Shown here: positions 40,625 through 52,803 of the stretch, one piece after another
Layout: each line of letters starts with the position of its first letter
Numbering within the stretch: position 1 is the first letter of the stretch
DNA from: Anaerococcus prevotii DSM 20548
GTDB taxonomy: Bacteria > Bacillota > Clostridia > Tissierellales > Peptoniphilaceae
Length of the DNA: 64,000 nt
Assembly (NCBI RefSeq): GCF_000024105.1
Contig: NC_013171.1
Span: forward strand, 1,794,501-1,858,500
Reading direction: 5' to 3'
Notes under the pieces: model-generated
Told to the model about the DNA's origin: nothing
Seen by the model: the letters and a program-made list of their open reading frames with translations, nothing else
Databases searched by the model: none
Program-made: the position numbers and the translations under genes

Positions 40625-42381
40625 TATGCCTCCCTTATAAGCTCTTCAATTTGCTTATCAATTTCACTTCTAATCTCTTCGATGTTTCCTAAGTCATCTT
40701 CTGAGATTAGTTTTAGTCTTGTAATCTTCTCACGAACTGGAAGTTTCTCAATTTCTTCTAGCTCTACCCCAGCGGATAAGGCTTCTAGTGACTTATCGTA
40801 ATTGTAAAGAATAGTAGCAAGCATCTTATCTTGCTTTCTTAGTGAACAATAAGTATCTACGTCGTGGAAGGCGTTTTGTTGGAGGTAGTCCTCTCTGATT
40901 GACTTGGTAACGTCAAGTTTTAATTTATCGTCATCAGATAGGGCGTCACGTCCTACTAGCCTTACTACTTCTTGAAGTCCTGATTCTTGTTGGAGTAGAC
41001 TCATAGATCTCTTCCTGTTTTTGGAGAATTCTTCGTCAACTTCACTATCTATATACTTATCCATCTTGTCTTGATAGAGTGAATAAGATGATAGCCAGTT
41101 TATAGCTGGGAAGTGTCTTTGGTAAGATAGGTCGTAATCTAGTCCCCAGAAGACCTTAACTATACGAAGGGTCGCTTGGGTAACAGGCTCTGATAAGTCT
41201 CCTCCTGGAGGGCTTACTGCTCCTATTACTGATAGGGAACCTATATCATTCCTTGATCCTAAAACTTCAACCTTTCCTGCTCTTTCGTAAAAGTCTGCGA
41301 TCCTACTTGCAAGATAAGCTGGGAATCCTTCATCTCCTGGCATCTCTTCAAGACGACCACTCATCTCACGGAGAGCTTCTGCCCATCTAGATGTAGAATC
41401 TGCCATCATAGCTACGTTATAGCCCATATCTCTAAAGTATTCTGCAAGGGTAACTCCTGTGTAGATACTTGCCTCACGGGCTGCTACTGGCATGTTTGAA
41501 GTGTTTGCTATAAGAACTGTACGTTTCATGATTGATTCGCCTGTCTTTGGATCTATAAGCTCAGGGAATTCGTTAAGTACATCAGTCATCTCGTTTCCAC
41601 GCTCACCACAACCTACATAGATTACTATGTCAGCGTCGGCAAACTTTGCTATCTGGTGTTGGACTACAGTCTTACCAGAACCGAATGGTCCAGGTATTGC
41701 TGCTGTACCGCCCTTAGCAACTGGGAAGAAGGTATCTATAACTCTTTGACCTGTAATAAGTGGCTCATCTGGGTCGATTTTCCTTCTTGAGGGACGAGCC
41801 TGTCTTACTGGCCATTTTTGAAGCATACTTACTTCTTTATCGCCATCTTCTGTTTCTATTATTGCTATTGTTTCATCGACTGTAAACTCGCCAGCTTTGA
41901 TGTCTTTGATTGTTCCTGATATGCCGATTGGAACCATGATCTTGTGGGTGATAACACTAGTCTCTTCAACTTCGCCTAGGATATCGCCTGATTCAACCTT
42001 GTCAGAAACACTTGCTGTTGGGTTAAATTCCCAAGTCTTTTCCCTATCAAGGGCTGTGCTTGTTACACCTCTTTCTAAGAATTCTCCTGCTAAATCTTGA
42101 AGTTTCTCAAGAGGTCTTTGGATCCCATCGTACATCTTCTCAAGCATTCCTGGTCCAAGTTCTACTGAAAGAGGATGTCCAGTAGAGACTACTTCGTCTC
42201 CAGGGCCTATTCCTGTTGTTTCCTCGTAGACTTGGATACTGGCAACATCACCTCTCATCTCAATTATTTCGCCGATGAGCTTATCTTTTGATACCTCAAC
42301 CACATCGTAGATATTAGCGTCAGATAAGCCGCTAGCTTCTATCAATGGTCCAGATACCTTTGTAATTTTACCTTTATTCAA
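40624..42381 (-). CDS. ntpA: V-type ATP synthase subunit A
   Basis: The 585-residue catalytic subunit hydrolyses or makes ATP in the V1 head. The P-loop [13 protein letters not shown] (about 230-242), Walker B region [18 protein letters not shown] and the catalytic arginine-finger partner interface are conserved. The insert typical of V/A-type catalytic subunits (about 115-185, [17 protein letters not shown]) distinguishes it from F-type beta. An AAGGAG site precedes the ATG, 11 bases after subunit F. Confidence 0.97.
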   Translation of the reverse strand: MNKGKITKVSGPLIEASGLSDANIYDVVEVSKDKLIGEIIEMRGDVASIQVYEETTGIGPGDEVVSTGHPLSVELGPGMLEKMYDGIQRPLEKLQDLAGEFLERGVTSTALDREKTWEFNPTASVSDKVESGDILGEVEETSVITHKIMVPIGISGTIKDIKAGEFTVDETIAIIETEDGDKEVSMLQKWPVRQARPSRRKIDPDEPLITGQRVIDTFFPVAKGGTAAIPGPFGSGKTVVQHQIAKFADADIVIYVGCGERGNEMTDVLNEFPELIDPKTGESIMKRTVLIANTSNMPVAAREASIYTGVTLAEYFRDMGYNVAMMADSTSRWAEALREMSGRLEEMPGDEGFPAYLASRIADFYERAGKVEVLGSRNDIGSLSVIGAVSPPGGDLSEPVTQATLRIVKVFWGLDYDLSYQRHFPAINWLSSYSLYQDKMDKYIDSEVDEEFSKNRKRSMSLLQQESGLQEVVRLVGRDALSDDDKLKLDVTKSIREDYLQQNAFHDVDTYCSLRKQDKMLATILYNYDKSLEALSAGVELEEIEKLPVREKITRLKLISEDDLGNIEEIRSEIDKQIEELIREA

Positions 42382-42392
42382 ATTAAGCTCCT

Positions 42393-42704
42393 TTAATCTA
42401 GAATGTTTGCTCCTACAGCCTTCTCAACAGACTTGTTGATATCAGCTAAGCCTATTCCCATTGATCCCTTGTTTGATGGGATTAGGATAATGGCTGGAGT
42501 CATTTCTTCTCTATATTTATCAATTGTAGATGGAATCTCTTTGGCTAAGTCTTCTGTTATAAATATCACACCGAATTCTTTCTTAGCCAAATCTTTGATT
42601 GTCTTTTTTGCATCAGTTCCATCTATTGCTGTATATACTTCAACACCCAATGCCTTGAATGCAAGGATTGAGTCCTTATCTCCTATTACTGCTACCTTAT
42701 ACAT
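42393..42704 (-). CDS. ntpG: V-type ATP synthase subunit F
   Basis: This 103-residue Rossmann-like protein binds the central shaft. It has the typical start [23 protein letters not shown] (about 2-24), then [14 protein letters not shown] and the C-terminal [26 protein letters not shown]. It is called subunit F in archaeal and NtpG in Enterococcus naming. It overlaps subunit C by 8 bases. Confidence 0.92.
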   Translation of the reverse strand: MYKVAVIGDKDSILAFKALGVEVYTAIDGTDAKKTIKDLAKKEFGVIFITEDLAKEIPSTIDKYREEMTPAIILIPSNKGSMGIGLADINKSVEKAVGANILD

Positions 42705-43761
42705 AAGATTTCCTCAACTTTTCTAAAGTAAATTCTTTATCCAACTTATTGAGTTTGGATACGAGTAGAATCCTCAAGTTTTTGATCTCAGTTTCCTTAG
42801 ATATTACATAATTCATTAGGACTTCTGGACCAAAAGTTATCATCTTAGAATCTCTCGTATAATCAGTCATATGAGAATCTATGGCCTTTTCTAGAGCTAG
42901 GATATTATCATCGAGATTAAGATCATCCTTTAGGCTGTCTTTTACGTAATCACCAATTTTGGCATTAGAAAGACTTCCTATAAGTTGGTTAATCTCGTAA
43001 GAGAAATATTCCTTAAACTTAATAGGCTCAATAAAGCCGCCTTCTATAAGAGTCTTTTCAAGAGTTTCCATATCTTCGCCTTGACTTTTAACTCTAAGAA
43101 GGCTCTTAAGATTTATCAAATCAATTGTTTCTCTAGTAAAGTCTATCAGAGTATCTAAGTCTAGAGCTTTCGCATCTAGTAAGAGTTTCTCATAATAAGA
43201 CTTATCTAGGCTTATATCTATATCTTGAGGATTTTTCGTCTCTTCGTAGTAAGATAGGGCCTTTTGGGCATAGTCTAGATATAAGTCTCTCGGATCTTTG
43301 CCTATATTGTCTTCCTTGTCGGATGAAAGACTCGCTACTTTATCAAAAAAGTCGCTTTTCCTATCTTCTTTGATGAGGTTTTTCTTGATATATGCTAGGT
43401 CAACATCTCCCATCTCTAGGTAAAGAGAAGAGTAATCCGCATCTTGGATTAATTCCTTTACTAAAACTTTGAGATTGTGGAAGATATATTTCTCCTTCAT
43501 ATAGTTTATAATCTCCTTGTCAGGAGCTATATCCTCAATTGCTTTGTAGACTCTTTTTAATTCATCTTTTAGAATTTTCTCATATTCTTCTGGCCTGTCG
43601 AGATCGTTGATAGGTCCCCTGTAGATTGTTTCGTTTAGTTGATTTAAAACATCTCTTAGAGAGTCATAATCGTTGAGTCTTTCAAGGTCAGTCCTTGTAA
43701 GGAGGTTTTTTTCATACATTCTCGTTGAAATAGATGCGCTTATATAGTCATCTTTATTCAT
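42697..43761 (-). CDS. ntpC: V-type ATP synthase subunit C
   Basis: The 354-residue helical funnel-shaped protein (V-type C/archaeal d subunit) links the shaft to the membrane ring. It begins [19 protein letters not shown] and has the repeated helical layout with [13 protein letters not shown] near residue 95 and [28 protein letters not shown] near 217-244. It lies 9 bases after subunit E. Sequence identity in this family is low; assignment rests also on operon position. Confidence 0.9.
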   Translation of the reverse strand: MNKDDYISASISTRMYEKNLLTRTDLERLNDYDSLRDVLNQLNETIYRGPINDLDRPEEYEKILKDELKRVYKAIEDIAPDKEIINYMKEKYIFHNLKVLVKELIQDADYSSLYLEMGDVDLAYIKKNLIKEDRKSDFFDKVASLSSDKEDNIGKDPRDLYLDYAQKALSYYEETKNPQDIDISLDKSYYEKLLLDAKALDLDTLIDFTRETIDLINLKSLLRVKSQGEDMETLEKTLIEGGFIEPIKFKEYFSYEINQLIGSLSNAKIGDYVKDSLKDDLNLDDNILALEKAIDSHMTDYTRDSKMITFGPEVLMNYVISKETEIKNLRILLVSKLNKLDKEFTLEKLRKSYV

Positions 43762-43770
43762 CTAATCACC

Positions 43771-44322
43771 TCACTTAAATAGAATATCTGATATTTGTTT
43801 TTTAATATCGTCGCTTTTGTATTTGATCAATGAAGAAAATCTATTGTCATATTCTATCTTGCCATCTCTAACGATGAAGCCTTCGTCAACTGTCTCATCT
43901 GAGATTTTAAGATTTCCTAAATCAGCAAGGCTTAAAGAATCCTTAAACCTATCTTCTAGGAGAATCTCGCCTTTTTCTATATTTGATTTTTTCAAAGTAT
44001 TTAAGACGTAATTCTTATAAGAAGTTTCATCCATAGATTTTAGATTTACTAAAAGCTCATCTAAAACACTTTCTATAGCTGAGTTTTTGCCGGAGATAAT
44101 GATATCTCTTGCTTCTCTTTTGGCAGAGACCTTTTCATTTGAAAGAGTTAGGTCAGCTTCTTTTTTAGCATCAGCTAAGATTTTGTCAGCCTCTTTTTTA
44201 GCCTTAGTTTCCATACCTTCTAGGATAGTCTTAGCTTCTTCTTGACTTTTTTCTAGTATTTGATTTTCTTCTTTTTCTGCTTTTTCTCTTATGCTTTGTA
44301 ATATTAATTCAAGATTATCCAT
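43771..44322 (-). CDS. ntpE: V-type ATP synthase subunit E
   Basis: The 183-residue peripheral-stalk protein starts with a long coiled coil rich in Glu, Lys and Ala (about residues 1-95, EKAEKEENQILEKSQEEAKTI), then a small globular end (KGEILLEDRF, DEGFIVRDGKIEYDNRFSSL). With subunit H/G it forms the stator. Gene order and the conserved C-terminal GFIV motif identify it. Confidence 0.92.
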   Translation of the reverse strand: MDNLELILQSIREKAEKEENQILEKSQEEAKTILEGMETKAKKEADKILADAKKEADLTLSNEKVSAKREARDIIISGKNSAIESVLDELLVNLKSMDETSYKNYVLNTLKKSNIEKGEILLEDRFKDSLSLADLGNLKISDETVDEGFIVRDGKIEYDNRFSSLIKYKSDDIKKQISDILFK

Positions 44323-44337
44323 AATCTTATCCTAATA

Positions 44338-46727
<2,390 letters not shown>

Positions 46728-46741
<14 letters not shown>

Positions 46742-47051
46742 TTTCTATAATCCTTTCACTTAAAGATTTAACAATACCATCTATAGTATCTTTACTTTGA
46801 TTCTTAAGCTTTTCCGAATCAGCCTTAGCTTCTTCGATAGTAGGCTCTTTGTCTTTATTTGCAGCTTTTTCTGCATCCTCAAGAATCATTTTTGCCTTTT
46901 CTTTCGCTCTCGTGATTGTTTGTTTGTACTCATCATCTGCCTTAATCTTGGCTTGGTCGATGATCTCACGAGCTTTAACTTTTGCATTATCGATAGTCTC
47001 ATCAGCCTTATCTTCGGCCTCTTTGACTTTCAATAAAATATCGTCAGCCAT
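46728..47051 (-). CDS. V-type ATP synthase subunit H/G (peripheral stalk)
   Basis: The 107-residue protein is nearly all charged coiled coil (VKEAEDKADETIDNAKVKAREII...), as expected of the short stator partner of subunit E (archaeal H, NtpF-like). Family identity rests on composition, length and position as first gene of the operon. GGGGTGAAAG precedes the ATG. The divergent promoter region upstream contains a 12-bp inverted repeat. Confidence 0.85.
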
Positions 47052-47077
47052 CTTTCACCCCCTATTTGCCTTATTAA

Positions 47078-47112
47078 AATTATATCATAAAATACCTATA
47101 TATGATATAATT
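47078..47112. promoter_or_regulatory. Symmetric divergent promoter region with inverted repeat
   Basis: AATTATATCATA (47078-47089) and TATGATATAATT (47101-47112) are perfect 12-base inverted repeats around 11 bases. Each arm contains TATAAT reading outward: 47106-47111 towards the lipoprotein gene and 47079-47084 on the minus strand towards the V-ATPase operon. The -35 regions would fall in the opposite arm and are poor matches. Confidence 0.55.
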
Positions 47113-47154
47113 AACCGATAAATAAGATTTTTAAACATATTTTTGAGGATAAGA

Positions 47155-48315
47155 ATGATTAAGAAGCTAATAATACTTACAATATCAATGTTTTTAATCG
47201 CTTGCGATGGCGATTTTAATAAGACCAATGCTAAGGAAAATAAGACAAACATGGCCTATACCTTCGATAAGATGACAGGATTTGAGGAGGATAAGTCCCT
47301 CTGCTTTAAATCTACTGCCTCTTACTTTTATGGAAATATAGCTACAGATTCAAATTCATCCTACGAGAAAAATGAGCTAGCTAATCTTGATTACAATCAG
47401 GATTTGATATTTGCTAATATGCACATAAGGATTCCTACAAGGTGCAAGGTCTTTAAGAGTAAGAGTAATGATAAATATATTATAGATTTGCCTTATAGCT
47501 CATCTTATAATATATTCTTAAGCTTTGAAGAAGTGAAAAATACTAAGATTTCGAACCAAAAAGATATCTTAAAAGCTTGTCAATTATCTGAAAAGACTAT
47601 AGATAGCGGGGAGAGAATCATTAGCCACTCTCTTAGAAATAAGATGACCAATGTCGACTCAGCCTACTTTATAAGCGAAAAGGGTGAGCAAAGACTTACT
47701 CATTTTTTTGTAAAGACTCCTTCATCCATAATCCACTTTACAATCACTGAAGATAAGACCCTAAGTGCAAAGGCTAAGGATATAATGAGCGATATCTTAA
47801 TCGCCATGTATAAGGAAAGCGACGATCCTATGGAGATTTCCAAAGACTTTACTGACTATACAGATAAGATAAATGTCTTTGCAACAAAAGATGTTGAGAT
47901 GGGAAAAATAAAATTTAAAATACCAGATAACTTCCTCCTAAGCCAGGATAAAAACGGCATCAGGGCCTATATATCAAAGGTGGATGGAGAAGTAGTCTCA
48001 GAGCTTATAATAAAAGTAGATGAGAAAGATGGTAGAAGTATCGAAGACATAGCCTCTCTTAACTCAGGCGATATAATTTATCCAATAAATATCGTAACAA
48101 ATGGAGTAAGCGAGAAGGGAGATATAAACAAACTCTCCTACATGAGAAACGGCTCAAGGCTCTACGCTCCAAATTTTTCCCTAAAAGGAGATAAGGTCGT
48201 AGTTGAGACCAAGGATGAATTTGTAACGTTTTTTATCCTAGGACCTCTAAATGACAATGACCAGACAAGTATTATGACAAAGTCCATTATATCAAGCATA
48301 GATAAGAAAAATTGA
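47155..48315 (+). CDS. Lipoprotein, unknown function
   Basis: The 386-residue product has a lipoprotein signal (MIKKLIILTISMFLIACDGD, lipobox FLIAC) and a hydrophilic mature part without recognised family. Around residues 65-220 and 250-385 the sequence pattern looks similar in kind (a region of fitted surface strands such as MHIRIPTRCKVF and IKFKIPDNFLLS, each followed by a short strand-turn-strand), so it may be an internal duplication. I start at ATG 47155, with GAGGAT upstream; a TTG at 47143 would place that site inside the gene. It lies 10 bases before a glycosyltransferase gene, so the two are probably co-transcribed. Confidence 0.7.
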   Translation: MIKKLIILTISMFLIACDGDFNKTNAKENKTNMAYTFDKMTGFEEDKSLCFKSTASYFYGNIATDSNSSYEKNELANLDYNQDLIFANMHIRIPTRCKVFKSKSNDKYIIDLPYSSSYNIFLSFEEVKNTKISNQKDILKACQLSEKTIDSGERIISHSLRNKMTNVDSAYFISEKGEQRLTHFFVKTPSSIIHFTITEDKTLSAKAKDIMSDILIAMYKESDDPMEISKDFTDYTDKINVFATKDVEMGKIKFKIPDNFLLSQDKNGIRAYISKVDGEVVSELIIKVDEKDGRSIEDIASLNSGDIIYPINIVTNGVSEKGDINKLSYMRNGSRLYAPNFSLKGDKVVVETKDEFVTFFILGPLNDNDQTSIMTKSIISSIDKKN

Positions 48316-48325
48316 AAGGAAGATC

Positions 48326-49417
48326 ATGACAGAAAGAATACTCCATGTCTTTGGCACCCTAAATCGTGGAGGAGCCGAGACTTTGGTAATGAATATCTAT
48401 AGGAATATAGACAGAAGCAAGATCCAATTTGACTTCGTAGTCCACCACGAAGAAGAAGGGGCCTACGAGGAAGAAGTAAGAAAGCTCGGAGGAAAGGTCT
48501 ACAGGGTTCCAAACTACAAAGGCACCAACCACTTCGCCTACAAGAAGGCCTGGGATAAACTACTAAAAGATCACCCAGAATATAAAATCGTCCACTGCCA
48601 CAAAGAATCTATCGTATCCCTTGTAATGGATGAGGCAAAGAAAAATGGAAGAATTGCCATAGCCCACAGCCACAACACCCAAAACATACCGGGATTTAAG
48701 GGAAAAGTTATGGATGTCCTAAATAAAAACGTAGATGCTAAGGCCGACTACCGCTTCGCCTGCTCAGTCGATGCAGGATATTGGATGTTCGGTAGAGATA
48801 AAGACTTTACAGTTATAGATAATGGCATCGAAGTGGAAAATTTCACCTACAATCCAGACATAAGAGCTAAAATCAGAGAAAAACTCGGATTTTCCGATAA
48901 AAAAGTTTTAGGCCATATAGCAAGATTTAACAAGCAGAAAAACCACTCCTTCCTAATCGATATATTTGCCGACTTAATAAAGGAAAATGATGATTATCTC
49001 CTAGTTCTTGCAGGCGTAGGTGATTTAAAAGATGAAATAGAAAATAAGGTAAAAGACTCAGGAATAGAAGATAAGGTAATCTTTTTGGGTTCTATCGGCT
49101 ATGTAAATGAGCTCCTCCAAGCTATAGATATCTTTATCCTTCCTTCTTTATACGAAGGACTTGCCGTATCTACCATAGAGGCCCAGGCCGCAGGACTTAA
49201 GTGTCTATTAGCAGACACCATAGATAGAAACTCTAAGATAACAGACCTAGTTGAATTTATCCCAATTGATGGGGGCACAAGGCCATGGATTGAAGAAATC
49301 CACAAGGCTCTTCCCTACCAAAGAGAAGATACAAGCGAGATGATAAAAAAAGCAGGATTTGATATAAGAGAAACTGCAGAAAAATTATCAGAATTTTACC
49401 TCAATCTAATAAAATAA
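48326..49417 (+). CDS. GT4-type glycosyltransferase
   Basis: The 363-residue GT-B fold enzyme has the N-terminal glycine loop HVFGTLNRGGAETLVMNIYRNI (about 5-26) and the C-terminal donor-binding site PSLYEGLAVSTIEAQAAG (about 273-290), with the EX7E pair. It resembles EpsF-type exopolysaccharide transferases; acceptor and sugar are unknown. GAAAGGAAG precedes the ATG. It follows the lipoprotein gene and ends at a terminator. Confidence 0.9.
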   Translation: MTERILHVFGTLNRGGAETLVMNIYRNIDRSKIQFDFVVHHEEEGAYEEEVRKLGGKVYRVPNYKGTNHFAYKKAWDKLLKDHPEYKIVHCHKESIVSLVMDEAKKNGRIAIAHSHNTQNIPGFKGKVMDVLNKNVDAKADYRFACSVDAGYWMFGRDKDFTVIDNGIEVENFTYNPDIRAKIREKLGFSDKKVLGHIARFNKQKNHSFLIDIFADLIKENDDYLLVLAGVGDLKDEIENKVKDSGIEDKVIFLGSIGYVNELLQAIDIFILPSLYEGLAVSTIEAQAAGLKCLLADTIDRNSKITDLVEFIPIDGGTRPWIEEIHKALPYQREDTSEMIKKAGFDIRETAEKLSEFYLNLIK

Positions 49418-49423
49418 GTTATC

Positions 49424-49457
49424 AATCCCTAGAGATGTAAAATTTCCGGGGATTTTT
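49424..49457 (+). terminator. Rho-independent terminator after the glycosyltransferase
   Basis: AATCCC and GGGGATT pair around a loop of about 18 bases, followed by TTTTCT. Confidence 0.7.
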
Positions 49458-49480
49458 CTATCTTATTTTTTTACATTCTA

Positions 49481-49509
49481 TTGTATTTTTTTAAATTTAG
49501 GGATAAAAT
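49481..49509 (+). promoter_or_regulatory. Probable SigA promoter of the symporter gene
   Basis: TTGTAT (49481-49486) and TAAAAT (49504-49509) are 17 bases apart, about 25 bases before the ATG. Each hexamer is two bases or fewer from consensus. Confidence 0.5.
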
Positions 49510-49534
49510 AATAAAATAAAATTTTGGAGGATTT

Positions 49535-50911
49535 ATGATAGAATTATTAAAAGCTTTTGATAAGTTCCTCTGGGGTCTACCTTTGATAGTGGGCATCCTA
49601 GGAACTGGCATATACATAAGTATTAAGACAGGCGGCATTCAATTTAGGAAACTATCCTTTGCCCTAAAACATACCTTGGGAAATATTTTCGAAAAGGACC
49701 ACGACCACAAAAGTGGCGACATATCACCCTTCCAGGCCCTAGCCACAGCCCTTGCAGGAACAGTTGGGACAGGAAATATAGTAGGAGTTTCCCTCGCCAT
49801 TCTCTTGGGTGGACCTGGAGCTATATTTTGGATGTGGCTTGCGGCAATTTTCGGTATGGCAACTAAGTTTGCCGAGGTAAGCCTTGCGGTTTTGTATAGA
49901 GAAAAGAAGGGCAAGGGATTTGTGGGCGGACCCATGTATTATATTAAAAACGGTATGGGCAATGAGAAACTCGCCAAGGCCTTTGCAATCTTTTCTGGCC
50001 TTGCTGTTTTCGGTATAGGAAACTCTACCCAAGCCAACGCCATAGCTGGAGTTCTTAAGGAAAACTTAAATATCAATCCCCTAATAACTGGGATAATCCT
50101 AAGCATAATTGCGGCAATTGTAATCGTTGGAGGTATTAATTCCATATCCAAGGTTACAGAGAAACTAGTTCCCCTCATGTCTATTCTTTATATAGGAGGA
50201 TGTATCAGCGTCTTAGTCGTTAATTATTCTAATATCCTTCCTGCCTTTAAGGAAATATTTCTAGGAGCCTTCAGCCCCAAATCTCTTGGAGGAGGATTTG
50301 CAGGTATTTCTATTAAGTCTGTCATAAGTGCCGGTATTGCTCGTGGAGTCTTTACCAACGAAGCAGGTCTTGGATCATCCCCTATAGCTCACGCTTCTGC
50401 CAAAACCGACCACCCTATCCGCCAAGGTCTTTGGGGAATAGCGGAAGTCTTTGTCGATACCATCATAATTTGTACCATGACAGCCTTGGTAATACTTACT
50501 ACCGGGGCTAACACAAGGGCAAATGTCGATGCAAGCGCCCTAGTCTCCAAGGCCTTTGCTAGCGGATCAAGCTTCGGTCCTATGATTGTAACAATTGGCC
50601 TAAGCCTTTTCGCCCTATCTACAATCCTTGGTTGGGCCTACTACGGAGAGGTAAGTATAGGATTTCTCTTTGGCGAAAAAGCCTTCATCCCTTATAGAAT
50701 AGTCTATGTGATTTTTGTCTTTCTGGGAGCAAACATGGACCTAGGCCTTGCCTGGACTATAGCAAATATCCTAAATGGCCTCATGGCCCTACCTAACCTC
50801 ATAGCCCTCATAGCCCTAAGCCCAGTCCTTGTAAAATTGAGTAAAGATTTCTTCAAGGATCCAGAAAGAATTAGAAAATCTAGCGAAGAATACAAATCGC
50901 ATCTAAAATAA
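49535..50911 (+). CDS. Sodium:alanine symporter family protein (AGCS)
   Basis: The 458-residue protein has about 11 membrane helices. The AGCS signature GGPGAIFWMWLAAIFGMATKFAE is at about residues 91-113, with GTVGTGNIVGVS before it and ARGVFTNEAGLGSSPIAHASAKT at about 269-291. It imports alanine or glycine with Na+, using the sodium gradient that the nearby V-ATPase could maintain. TTGGAGG lies before the ATG. It is a single gene with a promoter and terminator of its own. Confidence 0.94.
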   Translation: MIELLKAFDKFLWGLPLIVGILGTGIYISIKTGGIQFRKLSFALKHTLGNIFEKDHDHKSGDISPFQALATALAGTVGTGNIVGVSLAILLGGPGAIFWMWLAAIFGMATKFAEVSLAVLYREKKGKGFVGGPMYYIKNGMGNEKLAKAFAIFSGLAVFGIGNSTQANAIAGVLKENLNINPLITGIILSIIAAIVIVGGINSISKVTEKLVPLMSILYIGGCISVLVVNYSNILPAFKEIFLGAFSPKSLGGGFAGISIKSVISAGIARGVFTNEAGLGSSPIAHASAKTDHPIRQGLWGIAEVFVDTIIICTMTALVILTTGANTRANVDASALVSKAFASGSSFGPMIVTIGLSLFALSTILGWAYYGEVSIGFLFGEKAFIPYRIVYVIFVFLGANMDLGLAWTIANILNGLMALPNLIALIALSPVLVKLSKDFFKDPERIRKSSEEYKSHLK

Positions 50912-50920
50912 GACAAGCTA

Positions 50921-50953
50921 AAACCGACCTTAGCCCAAAGCCTTGGTCGGTTT
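50921..50953. terminator. Bidirectional terminator between convergent genes
   Basis: AAACCGACC and GGTCGGTTT form a nine-pair stem, followed by ATTTTAT. It serves the symporter gene and, read the other way, the nrdB gene ending at 50957. Confidence 0.85.
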
Positions 50954-50956
50954 ATT

Positions 50957-52015
50957 TTATAGGTCATCTTCGATAATAGATGATTTAGAGTAGGCTGTTA
51001 CTTTTGCTTCGAAGAAGTCTGTCTTTACTCCGTTTGGATCTGAGTATTCGTCTACCCATTTCATAGATTCTGGTATTTCCTTATATCCTTCATAAAGTGG
51101 CTCAAGTCCTAGGCCTTTGGCTCTAAGATTGCCCAGATATTTGATATAATCTTCTATCATCTTCTCGTTAAGTCCAGCTATACTATTACCTATAGAGTAT
51201 TTGCCCCAGGCAATTTCTTGTTCTACTCCTTCTTTTAGCATTTCTCTATAGTAGTTTTGTAATTCAGGGACAAAGAGGTCTTCTCTTTCCTTCTTAAGGT
51301 CATTGATAAGAGATCTAAAGAGCCAGAGGTGGGTATTTTCGTCTCTGTTGATGTATCTTATCTCTTGAACTGTCCCTGGCATCTTGCCGTTTCTTCCGAG
51401 ATTGTAGAAGAAGGAGAAACCTGAGTAGAAATAGATTCCTTCTAGGATGTAGTTTGCTATAAGGACTTTCATAAATCTAAATTCGTCGTCATTTTCCAAG
51501 AATTCGTTGTATTGGTCTCCTATAAACTCATTTCTCTTAAGGAGGTGCTCATCTTCCTTCCAGAGGTAGAGGATTCTTGTTCTTTCTTCTGGAGAACAAA
51601 TCGTATCTAGGATGTAGGAATATGATTGTGAGTGGATTGATTCTTGGTAGGTTTGAATTGACAAGCAAAGATTGATCTCATTTGCTGTAATGTAGGTCTG
51701 TAAGTTTGGTAGGTTGGCTGTTTGGATTGAATCAAGATAGGTTAGGAAGGAGAGGATCCTATCGAATGCCTTCTTCTCGTGCTTATCAAGCTTCCTATAG
51801 TCCTTGATATCTTGGTTTAAGTTAATCTCTTCTGGTATCCAGAAGTTGTTCATAGCCTGTCTATACCAATCGCTTGTCCAAGTATATTTAAGATTGTTAA
51901 AATCGTTTAGGTTGGTGGTGTTTCCTTGGATTATTCTTCTCTTGGATAGGTCAATATCCCCATCTTCATTGAAAATACCACGCTTATTAACTTCTTTTTT
52001 CTTGCTTTCTTCCAT
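50957..52015 (-). CDS. nrdB: Ribonucleotide reductase class I beta subunit
   Basis: The 352-residue subunit carries the diiron (or dimetal) centre and tyrosyl radical. Ligands lie in FLTYLDSIQ (Asp), QTYQESIHSQSY (Glu and His), NYILEGIYFYSGF (Glu) and INRDENTHLW (Glu and His). The Tyr four residues after the first His, in HSQSY, is the likely radical site, as in Escherichia coli Tyr122. Unusually it is separated from nrdA by about 1.5 kb with genes on both strands. It follows a small holin-like gene by 10 bases, and no NrdR-like boxes are seen before either. Confidence 0.93.
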   Translation of the reverse strand: MEESKKKEVNKRGIFNEDGDIDLSKRRIIQGNTTNLNDFNNLKYTWTSDWYRQAMNNFWIPEEINLNQDIKDYRKLDKHEKKAFDRILSFLTYLDSIQTANLPNLQTYITANEINLCLSIQTYQESIHSQSYSYILDTICSPEERTRILYLWKEDEHLLKRNEFIGDQYNEFLENDDEFRFMKVLIANYILEGIYFYSGFSFFYNLGRNGKMPGTVQEIRYINRDENTHLWLFRSLINDLKKEREDLFVPELQNYYREMLKEGVEQEIAWGKYSIGNSIAGLNEKMIEDYIKYLGNLRAKGLGLEPLYEGYKEIPESMKWVDEYSDPNGVKTDFFEAKVTAYSKSSIIEDDL

Positions 52016-52025
52016 TATTTACTCC

Positions 52026-52352
52026 TTATAAGATTGATTGAACAATCGATGCAATTATGGCAAGAACGATACTTGCTATAACTAAACTTCCTAAGTGACT
52101 GTCTATATAAGCTCCGTCAACAAACTTGAAGGCAAGATACAAGACAAAGGCATTGATGACTAGGTTAAACAAGCCTAGGGTCAAAAATGTGATAGGAAAA
52201 GATAAAAACTGCAAAATTGGCTGAACTACCTTTTGTAAAAGTGTTAGAACAATTGCAGTAAGAACAAGGGCAACTGGTTTATCAAATGAAATGTGTGAAA
52301 TGAAGTTACTCATAAGCCAAAGAGCAACGGCATTTGCTATAAATAGTACCAT
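52026..52352 (-). CDS. Phage holin IV-type small membrane protein
   Basis: The 108-residue protein has four membrane helices and the family stretch PVALVLTAIVLTLLQKVVQPILQFLSFPITFLTLGLFNLVINAFVLYLA (about residues 26-74), typical of the widespread bacterial family named after the mycobacterial four-helix holin. Despite the name, no phage genes are nearby and the function is unknown. AAAGGAG precedes the ATG. It lies 10 bases upstream of nrdB. Confidence 0.82.
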   Translation of the reverse strand: MVLFIANAVALWLMSNFISHISFDKPVALVLTAIVLTLLQKVVQPILQFLSFPITFLTLGLFNLVINAFVLYLAFKFVDGAYIDSHLGSLVIASIVLAIIASIVQSIL

Positions 52353-52455
52353 AAAATCTCCTTTATTTATTTTATATTATTATATTAGAAGAAAAAATAA
52401 GGGCAAGATTGGAAATTTTCATTTTTCTGGTAAGCTATTTAAAAAGGAGAAATCT

Positions 52456-52803
52456 ATGATTTTTATTAGCGGAATTTTGTATATATTATTAGCTATTTTG
52501 GGTTTTTTTGTAGAGATTAATAACTATATTCTTATAGCTATGATCTTTGTTTTTGCTATAAGTCTATTCAAGGAAAGAGAGCTTCTAAGAGGCGTGGGAA
52601 GTATTAAGACTAAAATAATATCTATAATCTTTCTTATAATCTTGATATTTATTCTTTCTCTAGTCCAAGAAAAATTAGCAATTACAAATTACAGCTTCAT
52701 AAATAATGACAATAAAATAGCTTATTCCTACCTAATAGTCTCTTACCTAGTCTTGACAGCCCTAATAGAAACTAGAAAATCTTTAAAAACACCAAAAAAT
52801 TAG
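52456..52803 (+). CDS. Small membrane protein, unknown function
   Basis: The 115-residue product (MIFISGILYILLAILGFF...) has about three to four membrane helices and ends in a basic tail (ETRKSLKTPKN). AAAAAGGAGA ends 6-7 bases before the ATG at 52456, so an upstream extension that would overlap the divergent holin-type gene is unlikely. No family is recognised. Confidence 0.6.
   Translation: MIFISGILYILLAILGFFVEINNYILIAMIFVFAISLFKERELLRGVGSIKTKIISIIFLIILIFILSLVQEKLAITNYSFINNDNKIAYSYLIVSYLVLTALIETRKSLKTPKN

Noticed and set aside
46797-47121. Phe/Leu-rich open frames opposite the V-ATPase H/G subunit
   Set aside because: They are shadows of a coiled-coil gene whose place in the operon and ribosome site are clear.
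52026-52352. Prophage remnant because of the holin-type protein
   Set aside because: This family is mostly chromosomal and not phage-linked, and no endolysin, tail, integrase or attachment site was seen.
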